From contig JANMYB010000009.1 of assembly GCA_031381645.1 (NCBI GenBank), positions 1-48,548 of the forward strand: a stretch of 48,548 bases of DNA, read 5' to 3'. This document shows positions 16,965 to 25,410 of the stretch, in pieces. The notes under the pieces were generated by a model, which was given only the letters and a program-made list of their open reading frames with translations, did not search any database and was not told the DNA's origin. Source of the DNA: Methylotenera_A sp031381645. Its GTDB lineage: Bacteria > Pseudomonadota > Gammaproteobacteria > Burkholderiales > Methylophilaceae. Within the stretch, counting starts at the first letter, position 1. Each line of letters opens with the position of its first letter. Position numbers and translations under genes: made by a program.

Positions 16965-17876
16965 TTATTCTTGCCCTTGAGCAGGATCAATTGATTGGTG
17001 TTTCAGAATAGCAATAGCCGAAATAATTACCAAAGCGATTGCAATAGATAGCATACCCATAAATTCAATACTGCTTGGGCGCTCACCCAATTGCCACCAA
17101 GCCGCGCTTACGCCAATGACTGGCGCGAGCATACTGGCCATGCTGGCAACCCCCGCAGGCAAGCGCTGCAAAGCATATAGCCACAATACCCATGCAAGGC
17201 TACCACTTAAAAAAATGCTATAAATAATCGTCAAATAAAAAGTATTTGTCCATTGAATCGGTGGTGCGGGCAGAGTGAGCGCTAGAAAAATGATGGGCAG
17301 CGATCCCAGCAAAGTTGGCCAAGCCGTAATGTTGAGCAAATCTAAATGTGGCGCGCGTTTGTGGAGCTTTTTAGAAACTATCGCCGAAATTGCCCATGAA
17401 ATACCCGAACACAACGCCAAAAACATGCTGAAACCATCACCCTTAATGTGTAGTGGATCGAAAATCAGCACAATGCCAAACAAGGCAAATACCACTGCCA
17501 GCCATTGCCAGCCTTGCACTTTTTCGCCCAATATTGGCCAGGCAAATAGCATCACCCAAAACGGCATTGTGTACGAAAGCACTGCAGTTTTGCCCGCGCC
17601 ACCTTCTACCAACGCCCAAATCAGCAAGCCCGTAAAACCACAAGTTTGAAGTAAACCCAGCGCCAACATGGTGGGAAATTCTTTTAAAGCAAGTGGCCTT
17701 TTGGTAAAAAATAGTACCGCAAACAGCATGAGTGCACCCAAAAACGTTCGTAGTGCCGCAAATTGAAACGGACTGGCGTATTGCACAGCGGTTTTCATCA
17801 CCACCCAGTTATAGCCCCAAATGAGCGTTAAACCAAATAGCGCAACGAACGCTTTAACAACGGTATTATTTTTCAT
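16965..17876 (-). CDS. DMT-superfamily transporter (two EamA domains)
   Basis: An integral membrane exporter-type protein of 303 residues with about ten hydrophobic segments in two EamA repeats. The first runs roughly 10-140 (GLTLIWGYNWVVMKTAVQYASPFQFAALR), the second about 155-290 (SGISWAISAIVSKK; GVASMASMLAPVIGVSAAWWQLGE). Family members export amino acids or metabolites. The substrate cannot be read from the sequence. It stands alone, 48 bp upstream of yebC. Confidence 0.88.
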   Translation of the reverse strand: MKNNTVVKAFVALFGLTLIWGYNWVVMKTAVQYASPFQFAALRTFLGALMLFAVLFFTKRPLALKEFPTMLALGLLQTCGFTGLLIWALVEGGAGKTAVLSYTMPFWVMLFAWPILGEKVQGWQWLAVVFALFGIVLIFDPLHIKGDGFSMFLALCSGISWAISAIVSKKLHKRAPHLDLLNITAWPTLLGSLPIIFLALTLPAPPIQWTNTFYLTIIYSIFLSGSLAWVLWLYALQRLPAGVASMASMLAPVIGVSAAWWQLGERPSSIEFMGMLSIAIALVIISAIAILKHQSIDPAQGQE

Positions 17877-17951
17877 TTTTTATCTATTGAGTTTTGCTAT
17901 TGCCATTATAAGGTGTATATTTTTAGTTAGGCTATGTGGGAGGAGAAACTC

Positions 17952-18386
17952 ATGAAAACACTACAACAAATTTTAAACGAAAAAAAACATAAAGAGATTA
18001 TTTCCATAGCACCAAGCCGCCCAGTATTTGACGCTTTGGTGATTTTAGCGGAATATAAAATCGGCGCGCTTGCTGTCATACAAAATGATAAATTGGTGGG
18101 GATTTTTTCAGAGCGTGATTACGCGCGTGAGGTAGTGCTACAGGGACGTTCATCCAAATCTACCGCGATAGCCGAAGTGATGACTGCGAATGTGATTACT
18201 GGCAAACCCAGCGATTTAGTAGATTCTGCCATGCACATAATGAGCGAAAAACATTTCCGTCACTTACCTGTTGTGGATGGCGAAAAGGTATTAGGCATGC
18301 TCTCACTGGGCGATTTAGTGAAAGAAACAATTGCTGATCAGCAACGCATGATTAAAGAATTAGAAAGCTATATTAAGGGCAGTTAA
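17952..18386 (+). CDS. Protein with paired CBS domains
   Basis: A stand-alone CBS pair of 144 residues (about 5-65 and 75-135: KEIISIAPSRPVFDALVILAE; KIGALAVIQNDKLVGIFSERDYAREV; MTANVITGKPSDLVDSAMHIM; HLPVVDGEKVLGMLSLGDLVKE). CBS pairs bind adenine nucleotides and report energy state, but no catalytic domain or partner gene is adjacent. The start is ATG 17952, six bases after AGGAG, rather than the in-frame ATG at 17934. Confidence 0.9.
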   Translation: MKTLQQILNEKKHKEIISIAPSRPVFDALVILAEYKIGALAVIQNDKLVGIFSERDYAREVVLQGRSSKSTAIAEVMTANVITGKPSDLVDSAMHIMSEKHFRHLPVVDGEKVLGMLSLGDLVKETIADQQRMIKELESYIKGS

Positions 18387-18401
18387 TTTTTAAAATAAAT
18401 A

Positions 18402-18438
18402 CTCTGGAAGCCTTATGAATATTGAATATCAGAGCATC
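18402..18438 (+). repeat. Dispersed repeat, ATGGATATT family, copy 3
   Basis: CTCTGGAAGCCTTATGAATA, then TTGAATATCAGAGCATCT. CTCTG and CAGAG pair across the unit. It lies between two converging genes (CBS protein and YjbQ). The core has one change, ATGAATATT for ATGGATATT. Confidence 0.55.
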
Positions 18439-18452
18439 TATTTTATATTTAT

Positions 18453-18872
18453 CTACTCACCAATAATTTTTACCAGCACACGTTTTTTGCGTCTTCCATC
18501 AAATTCACCGTAAAAAATTTGTTCCCACGGCCCAAAATCCAGTTGACCATCAGTAATCGCTACCACCACTTCGCGCCCCATTACTTGGCGTTTCATGTGC
18601 GCATCGGCGTTATCTTCACCCGTGTCATTATGGCGATAGCCGCTCACTGGCTCGTGCGGGGCAAGGCGCTCTAGCCATTGCGTATAATCGTGATGCAAGC
18701 CGCGCTCATCATCATTTATAAAAACGCTGGCGGTAATATGCATAGCGTTTACCAACACAAAACCTTCACGCACACCGCTTTCGCGCAGACACTCCTGCAC
18801 TTGGTCGGTAATGCGAATGAACGCCACGCGAGTGGGCGGATTAAACCAAAGTTCTTTACGATAGCTTTTCAT
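18453..18872 (-). CDS. YjbQ/UPF0047 family protein
   Basis: A 139-residue protein of the YjbQ family (PF01894). Members show weak thiamine-phosphate synthase activity in vitro, but the physiological role is unsettled. Hallmarks: FVLVNAMHITASVFINDDERGLHHDY, with the conserved His residues; GYRHNDTGEDNADAHMKRQVMG; and LDFGPWEQIFYGEFDGRRKKRVLVKIIGE at the end. GGGAG is found upstream of ATG 18872. The gene ends against the repeat at 18402 and converges with the CBS gene. Confidence 0.9.
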   Translation of the reverse strand: MKSYRKELWFNPPTRVAFIRITDQVQECLRESGVREGFVLVNAMHITASVFINDDERGLHHDYTQWLERLAPHEPVSGYRHNDTGEDNADAHMKRQVMGREVVVAITDGQLDFGPWEQIFYGEFDGRRKKRVLVKIIGE

Positions 18873-18925
18873 TTTTTAATCTCCCAAATTATTAGCTTAT
18901 TCTAGCACTCCAGCTAAAAAATCCA

Positions 18926-18953
18926 ATAAAAAAGACCTCCGTGGAGGCCTTTT
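18926..18953 (-). terminator. Rho-independent terminator of the SoxYZ-like gene
   Basis: Read leftward: AAGGCCTC-CACG-GAGGTCTT followed by TTTTATT. An 8-bp stem with one G·U pair and a T run, 15 bp after the SoxYZ-like stop codon. Confidence 0.8.
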
Positions 18954-18967
18954 AAAAAAATAAAAAT

Positions 18968-19762
18968 TTAGCTTTTCACTTCAACTGCTTGCGTGAAGTT
19001 TTTGCCTTCGTTATCTGTTGCCAACACTTCTAATTTGCCTGGCGCAGTTGGCACAAAATTAAATTTAAAATACGGGTCTTCCGCTGTACCCACGCCTACA
19101 TCCACTGTTAGCACGTTTTTGCCATTGAAATTAAACGTGGTTTTGTTGATATAAAACGCTGGGATAAAGCCTTGCGATACTAGTTCACGCTGTAAGCCAG
19201 TACGCATCGGGTGTTTAATGTTAAAAGTGGTAGAAGTCGCGCCGCCAATTTTTACTGGGTCATCCACTTTAAATTTAATTTTGCCAGCGGATGCACGAAT
19301 TACCGCTTCATCCGCATCTACCGTGCCACCGCAGCCACCCGCAGCGCGGATTTCGCGTGAGGCTAAGTAGAGCTTACCATCCGCCGTTTCGCCCACCAAG
19401 CGCACAAAGGCATCCATTTCAAAGCGAATTCGTGTAGATAAATTAAAATCGCCCAGCGCATCAGTTAAGTGATAAGTTGCTGTCAGCGGAATTGGGTTTG
19501 CATCCACAAATGAATACAGTTTGACGATTTTTATGCCATTCGCCGCTTTTTGGTCGATGGTATAAGTTACAGGCACTTGCGCGCCACTCTCGGCGCGGCG
19601 CGGCGCCTCAATTTTCATAAAATCGACTTCTGTCATGGGGCGTTTTTCAAAAAATGCCTCTTTCATCACAGGCCATAATTTTGGATCTGATTCCGCAAAA
19701 GCAGAAGCGCTGCAAGCTAATATAATAGCGCTTCCCAGGGCATTAAAAAATAACTTATTCAT
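18968..19762 (-). CDS. Quinoprotein dehydrogenase-associated SoxYZ-like carrier
   Basis: A secreted fusion of a SoxY-like and a SoxZ-like domain. A signal peptide covers 1-23 (ending SASAFA). The SoxY-like part is at about 27-160 and the SoxZ-like part at about 165-264 (NIKHPMRTGLQRELVSQGF, FVPTAPGKLEVLATDNEGK). The SoxY sulfur-carrier motif GGCGG is present at 142-146, but internal rather than at the C-terminus as in true SoxY. The family accompanies PQQ-dependent alcohol dehydrogenases in methylotrophs. The start is ATG 19762 with GGAG upstream, not the TTG at 19786. The gene has its own terminator, and a CRP-type palindrome lies 105 bp upstream. Confidence 0.88.
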   Translation of the reverse strand: MNKLFFNALGSAIILACSASAFAESDPKLWPVMKEAFFEKRPMTEVDFMKIEAPRRAESGAQVPVTYTIDQKAANGIKIVKLYSFVDANPIPLTATYHLTDALGDFNLSTRIRFEMDAFVRLVGETADGKLYLASREIRAAGGCGGTVDADEAVIRASAGKIKFKVDDPVKIGGATSTTFNIKHPMRTGLQRELVSQGFIPAFYINKTTFNFNGKNVLTVDVGVGTAEDPYFKFNFVPTAPGKLEVLATDNEGKNFTQAVEVKS

Positions 19763-19866
19763 GTTAATACATCTCCATTTTTGCAATATTTAGTTGCGTA
19801 CCACATTAACGCACTTGTTAAATTTTGGACTACATGACGCAATTTTAGCTTAATTCAACAACATGT

Positions 19867-19884
19867 ATGTGACCAGTGTCACAT
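19867..19884. promoter_or_regulatory. CRP-type operator upstream of the SoxYZ-like gene
   Basis: ATGTGAC-CAGT-GTCACAT is a perfect 7-bp inverted repeat and contains TGTGA-N6-TCACA, the exact consensus of E. coli CRP and its close relatives such as Vfr. It lies between the VOC gene's stop (19891) and the SoxYZ-like start (19762), so it most likely regulates the latter. The core promoter between them is not clear to me. The 104 bp from here to the start codon is A/T-rich. Confidence 0.6.
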
Positions 19885-19890
19885 TACTTT

Positions 19891-20316
19891 TCATTGATTC
19901 GGATCGCCTGATGGCCGCATCACGTAATCGGGGTTCCAAAACTCCTCAAAATTAAGCTCTACGACGTTACCCGCCGGATCTTTTAGATTGATTTGGCGCA
20001 CACCATTCGCCAAAATACGCGTCGTATAAGCCACATTATTTTTGGTTAAATGCGCTTCCATCCTTGGCATGTCGGTACAAGTAAAGGATACATGGTCGTA
20101 AGTGCCATGCACATTAAGTTGTGGCGGTTCAGGTGTTTTATAATGCGCCAAATGTACCACATCATTATTGCCTATATACAACCAATAGCCATAAGTGGTG
20201 CTGGCAACGCGCTTACCTACCGTTAAGCCTAAAATATCGCAATAAAAATCGCGCAGCTTGTGCATAGTTTCGCGGTCGGTGCGAAAATTAACGTGATTGA
20301 TTTCGGTGAGTGGCAT
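19891..20316 (-). CDS. VOC-family (glyoxalase/dioxygenase fold) protein
   Basis: A 141-residue single-module VOC protein. Motifs: EINHVNFRTDRETMHKLRDFYCDILGLTVG (the first metal-ligand His lies in INHVNF), GTYDHVSFTCTDMPRMEAHL (second His), and INLKDPAGNVVELNFEE (Glu ligand). The three-ligand pattern suggests a metal-dependent enzyme, but the substrate is unknown. The first ATG in frame is 20316. The frame is open upstream only with a TTG at 20367. It is divergent from tdh. Confidence 0.85.
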   Translation of the reverse strand: MPLTEINHVNFRTDRETMHKLRDFYCDILGLTVGKRVASTTYGYWLYIGNNDVVHLAHYKTPEPPQLNVHGTYDHVSFTCTDMPRMEAHLTKNNVAYTTRILANGVRQINLKDPAGNVVELNFEEFWNPDYVMRPSGDPNQ

Positions 20317-20450
20317 ACTTTTAAAGTTTAAATATCTCCATAAATAATAATACCCGATTCCATGCAATGTTGACAGTTTGAATAAGCGCCCACCTTGTGC
20401 GATACTAGCTTCAACAACTTAAAAAATATCTTATATTTTGAGGTGAAATG

Positions 20451-21491
20451 ATGAAAGCTTTAGTTAAAAAATACGCCAAAGAAGGTTTGTGGCTAGAAGA
20501 CATGCCCGAACCCACAGTTGGCAACAATGATGTGCTCATTAAAATTAAAAAAACTGCTATATGCGGCACCGATATTCACATTTACAACTGGGATGAATGG
20601 GCGCAAAAAACCATCCCCGTACCCATGATTACTGGACATGAGTACGTAGGCGAGATTGCTGGGTTTGGCTCTAATGTGACTGAGTTTAAAATAGGTGATG
20701 TTGTTTCTGGCGAAGGTCATTTAACTTGCGGACGTTGCCGCAATTGCTTGGGCGGCCGCACACATTTATGCCCTAATACAATAGGCGTGGGCGTTAATCG
20801 CCACGGCGCGTTTGCTGAATATTTAGTGATTCCCGCGAAAAATGTGTTTAAACCTAGCCGCCCAATTGATACAGATTTGCTATCCTATTTTGATGCCTAC
20901 GGCAACGCAACACACACTGCTTTATCGTTCAACATGGTAGGCGAGGATGTGCTGATTACTGGAGCGGGGCCAATCGGCAGCATGGCCGCTCTGGTGGCCG
21001 ACCATGCAGGCGCTAGAAACATTGTAATTACTGATATGAATCAGTATCGCCTTGACTTAATTAAAAGCATTTTGCCGCGTATCGTTACAATCAACGTATC
21101 TAAAGAAAGTATCACCAAAGAACTGATGGATTCTTTAGGTATCTTTGAAGGCTTTGATGTGGGGCTGGAAATGTCTGGCTCGCCCAAAGCGTTTGGAGAT
21201 ATGCTCAGCAAAATGATTAACGGAGGCAACATTGCCATGTTAGCGATTATGCCATCAGGCGCTGGCATTGATTGGGACATGGTGGTGTTTAAAGGCCTTA
21301 CCATTAAAGGCATTTATGGCCGCGAAATCTTTGAAACTTGGTATAAATGTAGCATGATGGTGCAAAGCGGTTTGCCTTTGGAGAAAATTATCACGCATCG
21401 TTTTCACTATACCGACTTTCAAGAAGGCTTTGAAATCATGCGCTCTGGCAACTCTGGCAAAGTGATACTCAATTGGGAAAGTAAAGTATGA
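20451..21491 (+). CDS. tdh: L-threonine 3-dehydrogenase
   Basis: Tdh oxidises L-threonine to 2-amino-3-ketobutyrate with NAD+. It is a zinc medium-chain dehydrogenase. The catalytic zinc ligands are in ICGTDIHIYNWDEWA and GHEYVGE, and structural zinc cysteines are in CGRCRNCLGGRTHLC. A Rossmann motif ITGAGPIGSMAALVADHAG follows. Of two adjacent ATGs, the second (20451) is preferred: AGGTG is 5 nt upstream, and it places the catalytic cysteine at 38, as in E. coli Tdh. Its stop overlaps the kbl start as ATGA. Confidence 0.97.
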   Translation: MKALVKKYAKEGLWLEDMPEPTVGNNDVLIKIKKTAICGTDIHIYNWDEWAQKTIPVPMITGHEYVGEIAGFGSNVTEFKIGDVVSGEGHLTCGRCRNCLGGRTHLCPNTIGVGVNRHGAFAEYLVIPAKNVFKPSRPIDTDLLSYFDAYGNATHTALSFNMVGEDVLITGAGPIGSMAALVADHAGARNIVITDMNQYRLDLIKSILPRIVTINVSKESITKELMDSLGIFEGFDVGLEMSGSPKAFGDMLSKMINGGNIAMLAIMPSGAGIDWDMVVFKGLTIKGIYGREIFETWYKCSMMVQSGLPLEKIITHRFHYTDFQEGFEIMRSGNSGKVILNWESKV

Positions 21492-22687
21492 GTTTTAAAG
21501 CGGCAAAACAAAGCTTCTCAGATGATTTAAAAGATATTGAAACGCAAGGGCTTTATAAAACTGAACGGATTATTGCTTCTGACCAAAAAAACCGTATTAC
21601 GCTGGCAGATGGCCGCGAAGTGATTAATATGTGCGCTAATAATTATCTTGGTTTGGCGAATCAGCCCGAATTGATTAATGCCGCCAAAGCGGGGCTAGAC
21701 CAATGGGGCTTTGGTCTCGCTTCTGTGCGCTTTATTTGCGGCACGCAATCCATCCACAAGCAATTAGAGCAAGCCATGAGCGATTTTTTGGGCATGGAAG
21801 ATACTATTTTGTATTCATCTTGCTTCGACGCCAACGCAGGCTTATTTGAAACCATTTTAGGCGAGCAAGATGCAGTCATCTCGGATGAGTTAAATCATGC
21901 CTCGATTATTGATGGCGTGCGCCTTTGCAAAGCCGCGCGATATCGCTACAAAAATAATGATATGCAAGATCTTAGAGAAAAATTGGCCGAGGCAAAACAA
22001 AACAATGCGCGCCGCATACTGATTACCACAGACGGCGTATTTTCGATGGATGGTACCATTGCTAAGTTAGATGAAATTTGTGATTTGGCCGATGAGTTTG
22101 ATGCCATGGTGCATCACGATGACTCGCATGCGACAGGTTTTATGGGCAAGACAGGGCGAGGCGTGCACGAATATTGTGGCGTGATGGATCGCGTCGATAT
22201 TATCACCACCACCTTTGGCAAGGCGCTAGGTGGCGCGTCTGGCGGTAGCACATCTGGACGCAAAGAGATTATTGATTTACTGCGCCAACGTTCTAGGCCT
22301 TATTTATTTTCTAATTCACTCGCCCCCACCATTTGTGCGGCCACGCTGAGTGTATTGAGCATGCTTTCAAAATCGACAACGTTAAGAGATAAACTAGAAA
22401 GCAATACGCGCTACTTTAGAAAAGGCATGCAAGCCGCAGGTTTTGACTTAAAAGACGGTGACCACCCGATTATTCCCATCATGTTGGGCGATGCTGTGTT
22501 AGCGCAAAACATGAGTAAACGCCTGCTTGAGAAAGGCGTGTACGCCATCGGTTTTTTCTTCCCCGTTGTTGCAAAAGGCAAAGCCAGAATACGCACACAA
22601 ATTTCTGCCGCACATACTACTGAAGATTTAGATGCTGCGATTAAAGCGTTTGCGGAATGTAGAGATGAGTTGGCTCAAACTAGTTAA
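21488..22687 (+). CDS. kbl: Glycine C-acetyltransferase (2-amino-3-ketobutyrate CoA ligase)
   Basis: Kbl cleaves 2-amino-3-ketobutyrate with CoA to glycine and acetyl-CoA, completing threonine breakdown started by Tdh. It is a PLP fold-type I enzyme of 399 residues. The Schiff-base lysine is K245 in TTFGKALGGASGG. Other marks are NNYLGLANQPE, DELNHASIIDGVRL and VHHDDSHATGFMG, the cofactor-binding segment. Translation is coupled to tdh by a 4-bp overlap. The gene converges with the Mrr-like gene, leaving a 20-bp gap. Confidence 0.97.
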   Translation: MSFKAAKQSFSDDLKDIETQGLYKTERIIASDQKNRITLADGREVINMCANNYLGLANQPELINAAKAGLDQWGFGLASVRFICGTQSIHKQLEQAMSDFLGMEDTILYSSCFDANAGLFETILGEQDAVISDELNHASIIDGVRLCKAARYRYKNNDMQDLREKLAEAKQNNARRILITTDGVFSMDGTIAKLDEICDLADEFDAMVHHDDSHATGFMGKTGRGVHEYCGVMDRVDIITTTFGKALGGASGGSTSGRKEIIDLLRQRSRPYLFSNSLAPTICAATLSVLSMLSKSTTLRDKLESNTRYFRKGMQAAGFDLKDGDHPIIPIMLGDAVLAQNMSKRLLEKGVYAIGFFFPVVAKGKARIRTQISAAHTTEDLDAAIKAFAECRDELAQTS

Positions 22688-22707
22688 TTGAGCAGGCGAG
22701 AGAAGTT

Positions 22708-23562
22708 TTAAATTCCTTCAAACCACTTTTCATCGACAACTACTTTTTCAACCAGCTCCCGCTTCAAACCTAATTCGAACTCTTTGAGTTTTTCAGCTAA
22801 CTCATCCCCATCTACTAAATCAATGGGAGGCGCGCCATCTCTCGTTGCTTCTTTTACAGCTGCTGGAGTAAATGTACCAGTAGTTATAAATAGTCCTTTA
22901 TCAGCTCTACCAACCATTGCACCTCGAAAATCTCTTATTTCAGCAGAGCCAACTGAGCCTTTATAGCGCTTACACTGGAATAAAACATGAAAACTCATAA
23001 AGCCATGAATTTTTGCAATGCCTTTACCATCAATGCCGCCATCACCTGTTCTGCCTGTTACTTCAACCTGAATAAAACCTGACTCTCTTAATAACCTTTG
23101 CACTAATCTTTCAAAAGCAGAAGGGTCAAGTTTTTGAGTAAGTACAGCAGATAGTTTTTCTTTCCATCCTTGTTCTTCTGCTAATTCTAAGCCAGAGCTT
23201 TCTTGTGTATCTGAGTTTTTGATAGCGTGCGGTTTATCTAAAGATCGAACAAAATTTACTACATCTTTTTGATTAAATGCTTTAGATGCCCTAGCTTTGT
23301 CGGTTAGCGCCCATATTCCTCTACTAGAGTTTTCCAAAAAACCATATTTCTTTAAGTAAGTTCTTGCCCAAGCAAGTCTATAACCTACTTCAGTTAAGCT
23401 GCTTTTTTCTGCATCATGCAATTGCGCCAACACATCATCTGTAAAGCCTGTTTGCTCAACTACTTTAGTATAGATTTCTTCAATAGAACCTGAACCACCA
23501 AGCGTATTTAATGCATCAATCAAAGGAAGCATTAAATCATCAAATGAAGGAAGTTTTTTCAT
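22708..23562 (-). CDS. Mrr-type restriction endonuclease-like protein
   Basis: An N-terminal winged-helix domain (about 5-95, SFDDLMLPLIDALNTLGGSG, GYRLAWARTYLKKYGFLEN) is followed by an Mrr catalytic domain (about 145-260). The PD-(D/E)XK core is read as E151, D174/D178 (RTGDGGIDGKG) and Q196-x-K198 (FQCKRYKG). The Q-x-K form is normal for Mrr proteins, which cut modified DNA. The ATG at 23562 is one base after the aspS stop, so translation is probably coupled. Readings starting further upstream would overlap aspS. No methyltransferase gene is nearby. Confidence 0.86.
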   Translation of the reverse strand: MKKLPSFDDLMLPLIDALNTLGGSGSIEEIYTKVVEQTGFTDDVLAQLHDAEKSSLTEVGYRLAWARTYLKKYGFLENSSRGIWALTDKARASKAFNQKDVVNFVRSLDKPHAIKNSDTQESSGLELAEEQGWKEKLSAVLTQKLDPSAFERLVQRLLRESGFIQVEVTGRTGDGGIDGKGIAKIHGFMSFHVLFQCKRYKGSVGSAEIRDFRGAMVGRADKGLFITTGTFTPAAVKEATRDGAPPIDLVDGDELAEKLKEFELGLKRELVEKVVVDEKWFEGI

Positions 23563-23563
23563 T

Positions 23564-25348
23564 TTAAGCCACTGGATTCGGAGTTCTGACGCGTATGTGC
23601 AGTTCGCGAAGTTGTTTCTCATCCACTTCATTTGGCGCATTGGTCATTAAGCACTGCGCGCGCTGGGTTTTAGGGAAGGCAATCACGTCACGGATAGACT
23701 CAGCACCCGCCATCAAGGTGACTAAACGATCTAAACCAAACGCTAAACCGCCATGCGGAGGGGCGCCGTATTGCAAGGCGTCGAGCAAGAAGCCGAATTT
23801 TTCTTGCGCTTCTTCTTTGCTAATTTTAAGTGCATCGAATACTTTAGATTGCACATCTTGTTTGTGGATACGCACTGAACCACCACCAACTTCCCAACCG
23901 TTTAGCACCATGTCGTAAGCTTTCGATAAGCATGCGCCTGGGTTGGAAACCAACATTTCTTCGTGACCATCTTTTGGTGCGGTGAATGGGTGATGCAATG
24001 CTGCCCAGCGGTCGTGTTGTTCGTCATTTTAGAACATGGGGGAATAAACCACCCACAGCGGCGCCCAAGCGCGACCATCGACATGACCTTTATCGTGACC
24101 GACTTTTAAGCGCAGCGCACCTAACGCTTCGTTGACCACTTTCAGTTTATCTGCGCCAAAGAACACGATATCGCCATTTTGTGCACCAGTACGGTCGATA
24201 ATCGCTTGTAGCGCTGTGACATGAATATTCTTCACAATCGGGCTTTGCAAGCCTTCTTCGTTGAGTTTTGTAATATCGTTGATTTTGATATACGCCAAAC
24301 CCTTGGCACCATAGATTTTAACGAACTCAGTGTAAGCATCAATCTCACTACGCGAAATAGCCGCGCCATTTGGCACACGCAAGGCGGCAACACGACCACC
24401 TGCCATATTGGCTGCACCGCTAAACACTTTAAAATCGACATCTTTCATCACGTCGCTTAGTTCGGTAATTTCTAGCGTGACACGCATATCTGGCTTGTCT
24501 GAGCCGTATTTGTTCATTGCCTCGTGAAAACTCATGCGTGGAAAAGCTGCTGGCAAATCGACGTTTTGGACTGATTTGAGCATCTGGCGAATCATCTCTT
24601 CGACAATGTCCATGATTTCATTCTCTGACATGAATGAAGTCTCAATGTCTACTTGGGTAAATTCTGGCTGACGGTCTGCGCGCAAATCTTCATCGCGGAA
24701 GCATTTGGTGATTTGAAAATAACGATCAAAACCACTGACCATTAATAGCTGCTTAAATAACTGTGGGGATTGCGGCAAGGCAAAAAACTGGCCCGCATGC
24801 ACGCGACTTGGTACCAAGTAATCGCGCGCGCCTTCTGGCGTTGAGCGCGTGAGCATCGGTGTTTCCACTTCGATAAAGCCATTCACGTCTAAATAATCGC
24901 GCAAAGTCTTGGCAACGCGGTAGCGTAGCATCATGTTTTTCTGCATCGCAGGACGACGCAAATCGATGTAGCGATGTTGCAATCTCACCGTTTCAGTCAA
25001 ATTTTCGTCATCTAACATGAATGGCGGCGTTAAAGATGGATTTAAAATTTCGATTTCTGACGCCAACATTTCCACTTCGCCAGTCGGTAGATTGCTATTG
25101 ACCGTGCCTTCAGGCCGCGCGCGCACTTTGCAAGTGACTTTTAGCACGTATTCACTACGCACAGACTCCGCATGTTTAAAAGCTACTGGCGTATCTGGGT
25201 CAATGACGATCTGCGCCATGCCCTCTCTATCGCGCAAATCAATAAAAATCACGCCACCATGATCGCGGCGGCGATGTGCCCATCCGCATAAAGTAACGGT
25301 TTGGCCAATGTGGGAGCGGTTTAAATGGCCGCAGTAGTGTGTACGCAT
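23564..25348 (-). pseudogene. aspS: Aspartyl-tRNA synthetase gene interrupted by an in-frame TAA
   Basis: AspRS charges tRNA-Asp. The OB fold (THYCGHLNRSHIGQTVTLCGW), class II motif 2 (FRDEDLRADRQPEFTQVDIE) and the bacterial GAD insert are intact in codons 1-440 counted from ATG 25351. The frame then meets TAA at 24031-24029, in WVVYSPMF-stop-NDEQHDRWAALHHPF. The same frame continues to 23564 with motif 3 (GLAFGLDRLVTLMAG) and a normal end. Relatives have D, F and E where Y, S and stop occur here, so the stop replaces an ordinary residue and no frameshift is needed. Neither half could charge tRNA alone. Options are sequencing or assembly error, readthrough, or a second aspS. Start: Met2 (25348) fits the family. 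Confidence 0.9.
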
Positions 25349-25368
25349 CATAATTTAAAATGTTCTAT

Positions 25369-25410
25369 AGTCATGTTTGTTGAAATCATAGTCTTGTTTG
25401 CTGAAATCTC
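25369..25410. repeat. Tandem direct repeat, about 21 bp, two copies
   Basis: AGTCATGTTTGTTGAAATCA (25369) is repeated as AGTCTTGTTTGCTGAAATCT (25390), three differences across these 20 bases. The second copy encodes the last residues of the DUF502 protein and the first covers its stop and the aspS upstream gap, so a small duplication made the present C-terminus. Confidence 0.6.
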
